Shown piece by piece: positions 29,501-37,792 of a DNA stretch of 64,000 nt. Numbering within the stretch: position 1 is the first letter of the stretch; each line of letters starts with the position of its first letter. A model generated the notes under the pieces. The model did not search any database, was not told the origin of the DNA, and worked only from the letters and a program-made list of their open reading frames with translations. The translations under genes and the position numbers were made by a program. Origin of the DNA: Entomobacter blattae (GTDB lineage Bacteria; Pseudomonadota; Alphaproteobacteria; Acetobacterales; Acetobacteraceae); contig NZ_CP060244.1 of the NCBI RefSeq assembly GCF_014672835.1, positions 2,087,001 through 2,151,000 of the forward strand, read 5' to 3'.

Positions 29501-31129
29501 TACGCTTCCCTCCAAAAGGATATCACAAGCCTAAAAACTCAGATTGAATCCCAAAACCAGTCGTTCCTCCATAAAAAACACGAGCTTGCTGAGCTGGAGC
29601 ATGAAGTGGAAGAGATTCATAATCAGCTTGAAAACCTGCCCTCAGACGTCCTTTTAGAACAACAGGCTCTTTCCTACAAAAATCAGCTTCTTGAGAATGA
29701 TCAGAAAAAAGACCAACTTCTGAAAGCACTCGCTGCAACTAACCAGGACTATACACAGCACAGCACAGCACTTGAGGCTCTTCAACAGCAACTCAATGTC
29801 CATAGCAGTCGGCTTTCTACCATTGAGCAGCATTTCCAACCCCTACAGCGCAGTATTGAAGACAACCAAACGCAGATTGCACTTTATGAAGACCGTCTTT
29901 CTCAACTGCCTGACCTAACCTTGCTTCGTAAAGAAAAAGACAATGCCCAGCTAGCCTATAACGAACACACCAAGGCCTCCAATGCACACCAGAAGTGTCT
30001 TTCTGAAACTCACACCCAACTCCAGATCTGCCACACCCGCCTACCCGTTCTACAAGCAGAAATAGAGCAATGGAAAGAACGGCTTCTGAATGCTGAAACC
30101 CAAAAACAACGCCTAACCCACCAAAAGGAGCATTTAGAAAAAGATCGGGACAATGCCTTTCAGCGCCCCACTGACGAGCAGCAGACCTTGGCTACCCTTA
30201 CCAATGCGTTAGCCAGCATTGAAGACCAGGTTCAAAATAACCAAACGACCTTCCAAAATCTTACCCTGACTCTGCAGGAGAGTATTGCCAGCAAAAATCT
30301 TCTGGAACACAAAAAGCAAACGCTGCGAGAAAATATCATCCGCCTCGAAAGCAAGCAGGATCAAATTAAACAGCAGCTCAACGAAATAACAGAAGACCTC
30401 CAGCAAAAAAGCCCTGCCCTCTCGGAGGAAGACAAGAAGACACTCTCCCACGAGTCGGAAAATACCCTTAAAAAAAAGCTTTCCCGCCTTACGGAAGACC
30501 GTACAGCTCTTGGCCCCGTTAACTTACGGGCCGATATGGAATGCCAATCCATCCAAGAAGAGGCCACTACCCTTCAAAATGACTGTGATGACCTAAGTGC
30601 TGCCATTGCCAAGCTCCGCCACTCCCTTTCAGAGCTTAATCAGGAGGGGAGAGATAAGCTAAAAAACACATTTACCCTTATTAACCGTAATTTTCAGGCC
30701 CTTTTTACCCGCATGTTTAATGGTGGTAAGGCTTATCTTTCCCTTACCGGTAACCCAGACCCCTTGTTAGCAGGCCTTGAAATTTTTGTACAACCGCCTG
30801 GTAAGAAAATGGCCTCGCTTTCTCTTCTTTCAGGTGGTGAACAAGCCCTTACAGCCCTTTCTCTTATCTTTGCCGTTTTTTACTGCACCCCTGCTCCACT
30901 CTGCGTTCTCGACGAAGTAGACGCCCCTCTAGACGATGCCAATATTGAACGGTTTTGCACTCTGCTGCGAGATATGGTATCAGAAACAGGAACACGCTTC
31001 TTAATTGTAACCCATCACCAACTGACCATGGCCAATATGGACAGGTTATATGGTGTTACCATGCAGGAACGTGGTATCAGCCGTGTGCTTTCCGTTGACT
31101 TTGCAAAAGCAATGGCTATTATAGACTGA
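26588..31129 (+). CDS. smc: Chromosome segregation protein SMC
   Basis: The condensin ATPase that loops and compacts the chromosome. At 1513 aa it is much longer than the 1150-1200 aa of most bacterial SMCs. The N-terminal head has LTGFKSFAD and Walker A GPNGCGKSNI. The C-terminal head has the ABC signature LSLLSGGEQALTALSL, Walker B in CVLDEVDAPLDD and the D-loop. Between lie two very long Gln/Glu-rich coiled coils around a hinge at about residues 690-840. The coils are full of tandem-like Q/L/E heptads. The start is 26588 (MPPAITKLRLTGF); 13 extra in-frame residues upstream are unlikely. Confidence 0.96.
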   Translation: MPPAITKLRLTGFKSFADTATVDILPGLTGIVGPNGCGKSNITEALRWVMGESSARSLRGEGMEDVIFSGTSVRSSRNLAEVSLTIEQATGLAPSPFREASNLEITRRIERNTGSLYTINAQTRRARDVQTLFADMAIGARSSAMVSQGRISHLVSAKPEERRIILEEAAGITGLHARRKEAEQKLQATETNLERTTDQLNQLYTQIESLTEQSAQAKIYRTLSENIRKTEAALFYLQFSQLQKSYTHTKEQLEKSVELYSDLKRTLAHSIEKIHSDETALKNCQTTMEAQREEREKLRIQIEMLAHEEKQAQLAQENLNSQIEQLATSLAVAENHYNDAQTTSSNLQKEYDVLRDQQHHLLHDVKQQEEEGLALQTQGHVLQERLGQCSAALQEGEQTQKHLSENLQATKEKLAQLLAQASELSDERTTLLSKMPTQEALLDAEKKVALLAEQQKTLNTEILKIETEQAPYELRFQQAQKEWERTRQERLSLTSRLEKKRELCEQTRTLLETLKEEQILSKQKLSSLSARNSLQDQIESSTKKLEDIRQTQELYQQDYQLTLKKTEEQKKHQQDFYAEQHNRAALLSHYEKTVQNLEKQLGQLNATLKEFQNSLENPQILGQLTQRRQQIENQYDQLKKEKDKHEALLEDTKTILSQTQSEILTYQAEIERLEAQKKGIQAIWQPAAADLQAKKSYLLLSEHIPVPDGLEAALAIALQQGLEAAYDTTDAPLFWAELPLFSAPPFPSAEIKAFSTLFTFPPTLARAFAFIGLITPTTDILTCLSSLQPGQTLVSKEGGLWRWDGLCIKPGQPSAGALRLAQRHTLTELEKKLKQTAQALHPLLQKVEETTHELACQTSALKALKITMADCEHQLLTHKTQEEAALNRQVIAQTKISTTEQQYHHISQQKADALTALEEAKKAYSSYSDPQNIEEATHYAQSVQDSALATLQAQQKTLHLHELSLQNMRNEYASLQKDITSLKTQIESQNQSFLHKKHELAELEHEVEEIHNQLENLPSDVLLEQQALSYKNQLLENDQKKDQLLKALAATNQDYTQHSTALEALQQQLNVHSSRLSTIEQHFQPLQRSIEDNQTQIALYEDRLSQLPDLTLLRKEKDNAQLAYNEHTKASNAHQKCLSETHTQLQICHTRLPVLQAEIEQWKERLLNAETQKQRLTHQKEHLEKDRDNAFQRPTDEQQTLATLTNALASIEDQVQNNQTTFQNLTLTLQESIASKNLLEHKKQTLRENIIRLESKQDQIKQQLNEITEDLQQKSPALSEEDKKTLSHESENTLKKKLSRLTEDRTALGPVNLRADMECQSIQEEATTLQNDCDDLSAAIAKLRHSLSELNQEGRDKLKNTFTLINRNFQALFTRMFNGGKAYLSLTGNPDPLLAGLEIFVQPPGKKMASLSLLSGGEQALTALSLIFAVFYCTPAPLCVLDEVDAPLDDANIERFCTLLRDMVSETGTRFLIVTHHQLTMANMDRLYGVTMQERGISRVLSVDFAKAMAIID

Positions 31130-31148
31130 GCCTAAATAGGATTGATTG

Positions 31149-31976
31149 ATGACTGCATCTTTACCAATTCCCTTGGATAAAAGTAAAATTACCTCAGAAA
31201 CCCCAGTTTCTTCCACCCAGCCCAGGAAAAACATCCACAGACGTTGCCTTTGGCAAATTGCTGGGAGTGTAAGCCTGCTGGGGGCTTTTACAGCTTTTTT
31301 TGTTTATCATGAAGTCTCAGCCAATAGCCTTATGGCAAAGATTCATCATGATTTTATCCTCTGCACCCGGTTTGAGACCTTTGCATTTCAACAAGGGAAT
31401 GCAGATAATGGGAGCATTGCCAATAGCAATAAAGCCCCAGCAATGGTTAAGTTTAACATTTCTGCACCGGATTCTTCCCTCGATCCCGTAACAGAAAAGA
31501 ACCAACTTGATACCGCTATTGCATGGGCCCGTCGTTATCGGGACTCTCTGATGATGTTACAAGTTTCCTCGCATGAGAAAATTGCCAGTATCATCAAAAC
31601 CCTTTCAGCGAATCGCCTTTTGAACAGGGTAGTTATTTCGGCTGATAATATGGAAACAGCTAAAACTGTCTTCAATACCAACGCCAATGCGGTGGTCGCT
31701 GTTCCTGTTAAAACATTTCAGGATTTACAAAACTACCGCTCTCTTGCCCGGCATTATACCTTGGCGTTCTATATTCCGAACAATGCCAGTGTTAACCTGT
31801 TCCAAATGGCCCATAAGGAAGCTACAGCCATTATAACCGACGTCCCCAACCGGGCCAATAATGCCAGCAAACTGCCGGCTGCGCGGTTTGATAGCAATTT
31901 TCTGGCGACAAGGAAAATTAATATTCTGGTAACAGATCCAGACATTACCTTGCCAGAGGCTGTCCTTAAAGGATAA
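31149..31976 (+). CDS. Membrane-anchored protein of unknown function, GDPD-barrel-like
   Basis: A 275-aa protein starting at ATG 31149, 19 bp after smc. A basic cytoplasmic tail is followed by one transmembrane segment (about residues 37-55, LWQIAGSVSLLGAFTAFFVY) and a periplasmic domain. Blocks such as LLNRVVISADNMETAKTVF and ANAVVAVPVKTFQDL, with ITDVPNRA near the end, resemble the later strands of TIM-barrel phosphodiesterases of the GDPD/PLC type. The catalytic His and Glu pair at the start of that fold is not seen. I therefore give no enzymatic function. Confidence 0.55.
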   Translation: MTASLPIPLDKSKITSETPVSSTQPRKNIHRRCLWQIAGSVSLLGAFTAFFVYHEVSANSLMAKIHHDFILCTRFETFAFQQGNADNGSIANSNKAPAMVKFNISAPDSSLDPVTEKNQLDTAIAWARRYRDSLMMLQVSSHEKIASIIKTLSANRLLNRVVISADNMETAKTVFNTNANAVVAVPVKTFQDLQNYRSLARHYTLAFYIPNNASVNLFQMAHKEATAIITDVPNRANNASKLPAARFDSNFLATRKINILVTDPDITLPEAVLKG

Positions 31977-32122
31977 GGCCTTCTTCGGTCTAGAACACTT
32001 TGTCTAGACACAAAAACTCGTTCTTTATTGTTTAATCTACTTTTTTATCGTTTATCGGGTTATGGTTTTTTTGCCCGACTATCACTCTTTCGTACGCTGC
32101 ACACTTTATTGCCAAACCCCTA

Positions 32123-32545
32123 TCATTGCCAGCGCCCCATACGTAAAATTTCTGCCCATTCCTGGCTTGTTACTGGACAGACTGAAAGACGGGACTGGCG
32201 GATTAAAGCCATCTGAGCGAGCTTAGGGTTATTCTTGATTTGGGCTAACGTCACAGGCTGTGGCATAGATTTTATCGTTTGAACATCTACGCACACCCAA
32301 CGACTATCTTCTTCCGCTGTGGGATCAGGATAGGCCGTACGAACAATTTTTACGACCCCTACAATTTCTTTTCCGATATTAGAATGGTAAAAAAAGGCCA
32401 GATCACCCACCTTCATCTCTTTAAGATTATTACGGGCCTGATAATTCCTTATTCCTGTCCACGGCTCTATGCCATTCTGAACCTGTTCATCCCAGGAGAA
32501 GGCATCGGGCTCTGACTTGATAAGCCAAAAACGCTGTGTGTTCAT
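32123..32545 (-). CDS. EVE domain protein (PUA-like)
   Basis: A 140-aa EVE-domain protein: FWLIKSEPDAFSWDEQ at the N-terminus, then WTGIRNYQARNNLKEMKVGD, AFFYHSN and IVGVVKIVR. The EVE fold is related to PUA and YTH domains, and known members bind modified nucleobases in RNA or DNA. Start at 32545 (MNTQRFWLIK) leaves 11 bp to the upstream YciI gene, so the pair is likely co-transcribed. The biological target is unknown. Confidence 0.88.
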   Translation of the reverse strand: MNTQRFWLIKSEPDAFSWDEQVQNGIEPWTGIRNYQARNNLKEMKVGDLAFFYHSNIGKEIVGVVKIVRTAYPDPTAEEDSRWVCVDVQTIKSMPQPVTLAQIKNNPKLAQMALIRQSRLSVCPVTSQEWAEILRMGRWQ

Positions 32546-32556
32546 CACCTTGCCAG

Positions 32557-32850
32557 TCATTCCACAAATACCTGATCCCGTATCACTGACCGAAATGGCC
32601 TAATAATCACACTTTCAAAAAGGTTAATCTGGGCATAAGGGTCCCCTGCTGCAAAACCTTCTGCAGCAGCACGGTCTGGCACGTCAAGTAAAATAAACGT
32701 TCCGCAAGCCCTGCCATCATGATCAAGCAAGGGGCCGGCATCCATAATTTTTTCAAGGTAAGTCTTAAGATAGGCAATATGGCGAGAACGGACTGCCATA
32801 CGGGTTTCAAACGCGCCTGGCCTATCGTAACAAGTTATTATAAAAAGCAT
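32557..32850 (-). CDS. YciI-family protein
   Basis: A 97-aa YCII-related protein with a ferredoxin-like alpha-beta fold: MLFIITCYDRPGAFETR, RSRHIAYLKTYLE, GPLLDHDGRACGTFILLDV and FAAGDPYAQINLFESV. The conserved His and Asp of the family's proposed active site are present. Function is unproven in general; some relatives act as small dehalogenase- or muconolactone-isomerase-like enzymes. It is paired with the downstream EVE gene, an arrangement known from other alphaproteobacteria. Confidence 0.85.
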   Translation of the reverse strand: MLFIITCYDRPGAFETRMAVRSRHIAYLKTYLEKIMDAGPLLDHDGRACGTFILLDVPDRAAAEGFAAGDPYAQINLFESVIIRPFRSVIRDQVFVE

Positions 32851-33149
32851 ATAACCCCCTTTCCATAACATTTACCATGTTGATAACGTATAGGAAATTT
32901 ATCTGTTACAGAATAATAAAAAAGACGTCTTACAAAACAAAAGCAGTAAAACCTCTGTTATTTCCGTAAAAAAAATCATAACTGGTATTTTTATTTTCTA
33001 TTTTTCTTAAACAGAACTATTTATCCTTGCTCCACTTACAATACAAAAATATAAAGACAGTAAGTTTTAATAAGCAGGATCGGCACCTTTCCTACCCAAA
33101 GGCTTATGGGCAAACCATACCCCAGAAACTTTACTGCTGAGGATATTTC

Positions 33150-33941
33150 ATGTCAGCCCTTTCTTCTATACCTGAACCAATAAAACGCAAAAAAGGGTTT
33201 TTACGTTTCGCCCACCCGACGGAATTTCTCAACCTCTCTCAAAAACTCCAGCTCTGGATCACATTGGGAGCGCTTATCCTTATAGTCTATGGTATGGGCT
33301 GGGCTCTTTTTTTCTCACCAGCCGACTGGCAACAAGGCGATAGTGTGCGAATCATGTATATCCATGTCCCCATGGCCTGGCTCGCCTCAATGGGCTATGT
33401 GGCCATAGCTGTATGTTCTTGTCTTTCTTTGGTTTGGCGCCACCCCTTAGCAGACCTTGCAGCAAAAGAAATGAGCCCTGTAGGGGCCATTGCTGCAGGA
33501 TTATGCCTAATCAGTGGGTCTTTATGGGGAAAACCCATGTGGGGAACATGGTGGGTATGGGATGCCCGGCTAACTTCCATGTTAATTCTGTTTTTTCTTT
33601 ACCTGGGCCATATCGTGCTTATGAACGCATTTGATAATCCCCAAAAAAGCTACCGTTCTGCTGCCATCTTGGCTCTTATTGGTGTTATTGACCTCCCCAT
33701 TATTAAATTCAGTGTCCAATGGTGGAATACTCTTCACCAACCCAACAGCATAACCCTGACCGGTAGCCCCACCATGTCTTACACCATGTTGTGGCCCCTG
33801 CTGATATGTTTTTTGGGCTTTAGCTTGGGTTTTGTTGCCCTGATCATGGCCCGGGTACATGCTGCCATTTTAGAGCACCGGATTAAAACCCAAATCCTTA
33901 ACTATACTTTGCAGCATACCCAGCAAAATCATATAGGGTGA
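33150..33941 (+). CDS. ccmC: Heme exporter/handling protein CcmC
   Basis: The first gene of a cytochrome c maturation (System I) operon. CcmC is a six-helix inner-membrane protein that loads heme onto CcmE. The tryptophan-rich WWD heme-binding motif is WGTWWVWDARLTSML (about residues 130-145), and flanking His residues include the one in RIMYIHVPMAWLA. Length 263 aa is normal. A GAGGA ribosome site precedes the start. The ABC-transporter partners ccmA and ccmB, usually just upstream, are not in this window. Confidence 0.95.
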   Translation: MSALSSIPEPIKRKKGFLRFAHPTEFLNLSQKLQLWITLGALILIVYGMGWALFFSPADWQQGDSVRIMYIHVPMAWLASMGYVAIAVCSCLSLVWRHPLADLAAKEMSPVGAIAAGLCLISGSLWGKPMWGTWWVWDARLTSMLILFFLYLGHIVLMNAFDNPQKSYRSAAILALIGVIDLPIIKFSVQWWNTLHQPNSITLTGSPTMSYTMLWPLLICFLGFSLGFVALIMARVHAAILEHRIKTQILNYTLQHTQQNHIG

Positions 33942-33945
33942 TAGT

Positions 33946-34098
33946 ATGACCCATCTTCCTTATCTTTTCGCAAGTTACGGGCTCACCTTATGCGCTATTG
34001 TTTATCTCTCTTTGCAGGCTTATTTCAGAATCAGGAAAGATAAAAGACAGCTTGAAAAACTTAAAAACCTCCCCCATACTGACAGGCATCCCTCATGA
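33946..34098 (+). CDS. ccmD: Heme exporter protein CcmD (50 aa)
   Basis: A tiny one-helix protein that helps release holo-CcmE from the CcmABC complex. The 50-codon frame starts at ATG 33946, 4 bp after ccmC. It reads MTHLPYLFASYGLTLCAIVY, then a Lys/Arg-rich cytoplasmic tail. The single membrane span with an N-terminal Tyr-rich stretch and a basic tail is typical. Its stop overlaps the ccmE start (ATGA at 34095-34098). Confidence 0.88.
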   Translation: MTHLPYLFASYGLTLCAIVYLSLQAYFRIRKDKRQLEKLKNLPHTDRHPS

Positions 34099-34661
34099 CC
34101 CGGAAAATGAAACGGCTGTGGATCTTGATAGTTTGTGCCTTCGGCATTGGCACCGCTACCGCCTTAACCCTTACAGCCTTTTCTTCCAGCATCATCTATT
34201 TCATGACACCTTCCCAAGTTAAAAACGCTCCTCCTTCAGATAGAATCATTAAACTGGGTGGCATGGTTGTAGCGGGGAGCCTCCATGTGGAAACCCACAA
34301 TACGACACCCGTAGCAACATTTGAAATAACTGATGGGCAAGACAGCATACCTGTTCATTTTACGGGTGTCCTTCCCGACCTTTTCCGAGAAGGCCAAAGT
34401 GCTGTAGCCATTGGAACTTTGACAGGAAAAGTCTTTACTGCAAGCGAAGTCTTAGCCAAGCATGACGAAACCTATATGCCCAAGGATGTCGCCGATGCCT
34501 TACAAAAAGCTGGAAAATGGGACCCACGCTTTGGCCCCCCACCCGATGCAAAAAGCTGGAACAGCATGACCCTATCAGAGATCAAAAAACAGGATCATCC
34601 TCTTAACCCCCAACAAATGCTATCACCACCCCCCCTCTCCACACTCAAATCTACGCCATGA
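34095..34661 (+). CDS. ccmE: Periplasmic heme chaperone CcmE
   Basis: CcmE carries heme covalently from CcmC to CcmF. The 188-aa protein has a membrane anchor (LWILIVCAFGIGTATALTLT), a beta-barrel OB-fold domain with VEITDGQ-like text (FEITDGQDSIPVHFTG), and the heme-binding His in the conserved LAKHDETYMPKDV motif near residue 130. The C-terminal tail is proline-rich and variable. It overlaps ccmD and ccmF by 4 bp each. Confidence 0.95.
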   Translation: MTRKMKRLWILIVCAFGIGTATALTLTAFSSSIIYFMTPSQVKNAPPSDRIIKLGGMVVAGSLHVETHNTTPVATFEITDGQDSIPVHFTGVLPDLFREGQSAVAIGTLTGKVFTASEVLAKHDETYMPKDVADALQKAGKWDPRFGPPPDAKSWNSMTLSEIKKQDHPLNPQQMLSPPPLSTLKSTP

Positions 34662-36661
34662 TGAGCCCTGAACTAGGCCATTTTGCCTTAGCGCTTGCCT
34701 TTTGTTTCTCTCTCATTCAAGCTATAAGCGGATTATGGGGGGGACAAAAAAACAATGCCCTTCTTTTATATTTTACCCCAAGCATGGCTATAGGCCAAGC
34801 CATTGCCCTGGCCTACGCATTGGGATGCCTGATTTATGCAGCAATTACAGATGATTTTTCTGTTCTCAACATTGCAACAAACAGTGCCCATAATAAACCC
34901 CTTTTTTATAAAGTTACCGGCGTTTGGGGAAACCATGAAGGATCGATCCTCCTATGGTGTTTTATTTTGGCTTTATGTGGATGGTGTGTCGCCCTGTTTG
35001 GTAAAAACCTGCCGCTTCTGCTGCGCGCTCGCGTTATCGCGATATTAGGTGCTGTCTCATCAGGGTTTTTGTTATTCTCCATTACCACTTCCAACCCTTT
35101 TGCCCGCCTTTGGCCAGCTCCCATGAATGGCCAGGGGATGAACCCACTCCTGCAGGATCCAGGGCTGGCTATCCACCCTCCTATTCTCTATGCCGGGTAT
35201 GTGGGGTTTTCCATTCCCTTTGCCTTCGCCATCGCTACCCTCATTGAGGGAAAAACAGATGCTGCCTGGGGAAGATGGGTAAGGCCCTGGGCTGTTGGCG
35301 CGTGGGTTTTTATGACTGGCGGAATTGCTTTAGGGTCCTGGTGGTCTTATTACGTACTCGGCTGGGGGGGATATTGGTTTTGGGATCCTGTTGAAAATGC
35401 CTCTCTTCTGCCATGGCTAACGGGAACAGCCCTTGTTCACTCCGCTATTGTCGTAGAAAAACGTGAAGCCCTTAAAATATGGACTATCCTGCTAGCGATC
35501 ATCACCTTCTCCCTCTCCCTTTCGGGAACATTTCTGGTACGCTCTGGTATTCTTAACTCTGTGCATAGTTTTGCCAATGATCCTTCACGGGGTGTATTTA
35601 TTCTTGCCTTACTGGGGTTTTATTGTGGGGGGGCACTTGCATTATTTGCCTGGCGAGCCCCTACCCTTACTGCCGGCGGTATTTTTAAACCCCTTTCCCG
35701 GGAAGGCAGCCTGGTAGCGAATAATGTGCTATTATGCTGCATAACTACTATTGTACTAACGGGTACGATGTATCCCCCCTTTATGGCCTTATTATTCGAC
35801 CAGAGCATTTCTGTAGGCAAACCCTTTTTTGATTCTACGGCTATTCCCTTTTCCGGCCCGCTCTTTCTGATCATGGGGATTGCGCCTTTCCTTACATGGA
35901 AAAGTGCCTCTCTCAAGAAAACGTTAAAAAAAACAACCATAGCCCTGGTGATAAGCCTTTGTGGCATGGTTTTTATCTTTATAAAAACCTGGTCGCCCCT
36001 TTACTCTTTTCTCTGTGGCTGCGCACTCTGGACTATTATGGCCAGCTTTTTTCTGCTTATTTCAAAGCTGCGGGTGTCTTCTTCCTCTCTTCTCCAAATA
36101 GGGCATAGGCTTAAAACGCAGCCACGCTCTGTTTGGGCTGTGTGTTTTGCCCATGCAGGGGCAGGAATAGTAGCATTAGGGATTGCTGGAATGGCCATGG
36201 CAGAACGCAAAATTGTGGATGTTCCCTTGGGAACTTCGGTCTCCCTTCATGGATATCACTGGATCCTATCAGATGTTCAAACACAAAAAAGAGAAAATTT
36301 TGAGGAAATTATTGCCACCATTCTGGTAACCTCCCCAGACAATAGTATTGTCACTGTCTTACACCCTTCCAAACGCCTTTTCAGCCTTAATCATCAAATG
36401 ACAACCAATGTTGCCATCCATACCAACTTATGGGCAGACCTCTACGCAGTTTTGGGAGATATACACACTTTAAACAATACAACCTCTTACGTTTTGCGCT
36501 TGCATTATAATTTTCTTGCCCCGTGGATATGGATTGGGGCTGCCATGATGGCACTAGGGGGGGTATTTTCACTCTCAGACCGAAAACTGCGCATAGGCCT
36601 ACCCCAAAAAAATACCAAACCCCTCGCTACTCAGCCACTGGGAGATCATTATGGCCACTAA
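34658..36661 (+). CDS. ccmF: Heme lyase subunit CcmF
   Basis: A 667-aa polytopic membrane protein that attaches heme to apocytochrome c together with CcmH/CcmI. The WWD motif is GWGGYWFWDPVENASLLPWL (about residues 235-254). Conserved flanking blocks are NHEGSILLW, DPGLAIHPPILYAGYVG and SLSGTFLVRSGILNSVHSFA. The periplasmic loop near the C-terminus, then a final helix, are present. It overlaps ccmE and ccmG, so the operon is read as one message. Confidence 0.96.
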   Translation: MMSPELGHFALALAFCFSLIQAISGLWGGQKNNALLLYFTPSMAIGQAIALAYALGCLIYAAITDDFSVLNIATNSAHNKPLFYKVTGVWGNHEGSILLWCFILALCGWCVALFGKNLPLLLRARVIAILGAVSSGFLLFSITTSNPFARLWPAPMNGQGMNPLLQDPGLAIHPPILYAGYVGFSIPFAFAIATLIEGKTDAAWGRWVRPWAVGAWVFMTGGIALGSWWSYYVLGWGGYWFWDPVENASLLPWLTGTALVHSAIVVEKREALKIWTILLAIITFSLSLSGTFLVRSGILNSVHSFANDPSRGVFILALLGFYCGGALALFAWRAPTLTAGGIFKPLSREGSLVANNVLLCCITTIVLTGTMYPPFMALLFDQSISVGKPFFDSTAIPFSGPLFLIMGIAPFLTWKSASLKKTLKKTTIALVISLCGMVFIFIKTWSPLYSFLCGCALWTIMASFFLLISKLRVSSSSLLQIGHRLKTQPRSVWAVCFAHAGAGIVALGIAGMAMAERKIVDVPLGTSVSLHGYHWILSDVQTQKRENFEEIIATILVTSPDNSIVTVLHPSKRLFSLNHQMTTNVAIHTNLWADLYAVLGDIHTLNNTTSYVLRLHYNFLAPWIWIGAAMMALGGVFSLSDRKLRIGLPQKNTKPLATQPLGDHYGH

Positions 36662-37229
36662 CCCCACAATAACTCGTAGAAGGCTTCTGCTTGGGCTCCC
36701 CTTTGCTGCCGCTGCTACTGTTGGGGTTGGCTTTTCGGTGATGTTATACCGCATGCACGCCGGCTCTTTCGATCCGCATAATATCCGTATCCCGGTTCTT
36801 AACAAACCCGTGCCAGAATTTTCCTTTGCTGCTTTACGAGGGATAGGAAAGGGTTTTTCAAACCAGGACCTCTACCATATAACACAGCCAGTCTTGGTTA
36901 ATTTTTTTGCCTCATGGTGTATTCCCTGTATTACAGAAAACCCAGCTCTTATGGCCTTGAAAGCCCATCTTCCCATATGGGGAGTGGCCTATAAAGACCA
37001 GCCAGACAATACCCGTAATTTCCTAAACCATCATGGTAACCCTTATACCCGTATAGCAAGCGACCTAGAGGGGATATCTTCCTTAAATTGGGGACTGTCA
37101 GGCGTGCCTGAAAGTTTTTTAATCCTGCCTGGAGGAATTATTAACTGGCATATGGCCCTCCCCCTTACAGACAAGATCATCCACACCACCTTGCTGCCCC
37201 TTTTGACTCAGCTGACCACAAAACCATGA
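36651..37229 (+). CDS. ccmG: Thioredoxin-like thiol reductase CcmG/DsbE
   Basis: A membrane-anchored periplasmic thioredoxin that reduces the CXXCH cysteines of apocytochrome c. The 192-aa protein has an N-terminal anchor (RRLLLGLPFAAAATVGVGF), the LVNFFASWCIPCITENP active site (WCxPC), the family GVAYKDQ motif and the cis-Pro GVPESFLI. It begins inside the ccmF coding end and overlaps ccmH by 4 bp. Confidence 0.94.
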   Translation: MATNPTITRRRLLLGLPFAAAATVGVGFSVMLYRMHAGSFDPHNIRIPVLNKPVPEFSFAALRGIGKGFSNQDLYHITQPVLVNFFASWCIPCITENPALMALKAHLPIWGVAYKDQPDNTRNFLNHHGNPYTRIASDLEGISSLNWGLSGVPESFLILPGGIINWHMALPLTDKIIHTTLLPLLTQLTTKP

Positions 37230-37792
37230 AAAGCTTTTCACTATTCCTAGATCTGTCATTTCTCCTGGGCCTGTCATTTCGCGTTCCTGGTTTTTTGGCG
37301 AGGTTTTTTTTCAAGCCTATTGGAGCAGTAGGCCTCATCACTCTTCTTTTTTTATTTCCTCTTCATACTCTTTACGCCATTGATTCACCTTCAGAACTTC
37401 TTGCCAATGTCGATCAGGAAAAAAGGGCTGAAAAACTTGGTTCACAACTACGATGCCTCGTCTGTCAAAATGAAAGTATTGAAGATAGTAATGCTGAACT
37501 GGCCAAAGATCTAAGGCATGTTATTCGTGAGCATATCACCATGGGGGAAAGTGATCCCCAAATTATGCAATGGATGGTAAAACGCTATGGCACTTTTATC
37601 CAGCTTTCACCTCCCTTTAATCTTGGTACAACCTTATTATGGGTGATGCCTTTTCTCAGTGTTATAGTAGGCGGAGGCCTCTGTTTTTATTTCTATCGAA
37701 AAAGTCATAAAAATTCTCTCTCCTTACCTTTAACCCCGAAAGAGAAAGATATTTTAGCGAAAATTATCCAACAGGATGGCTCTCAAGAATGA
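37226..37792 (+). CDS. ccmH: Cytochrome c maturation protein CcmH (CycL)
   Basis: CcmH is a membrane-anchored thiol protein that holds apocytochrome for heme ligation. The 188-aa protein has the conserved LRCLVCQNESIEDSNAELA motif with the paired cysteines, then MVKRYGTFIQLSPPFN and a C-terminal membrane helix. The N-terminal signal region is longer than usual and contains an in-frame 18-bp near-duplication (DLSFLLG, LSFRVPG) at about 37253-37288. That fits the slippage pattern seen in this genome. Confidence 0.93.
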   Translation: MKSFSLFLDLSFLLGLSFRVPGFLARFFFKPIGAVGLITLLFLFPLHTLYAIDSPSELLANVDQEKRAEKLGSQLRCLVCQNESIEDSNAELAKDLRHVIREHITMGESDPQIMQWMVKRYGTFIQLSPPFNLGTTLLWVMPFLSVIVGGGLCFYFYRKSHKNSLSLPLTPKEKDILAKIIQQDGSQE

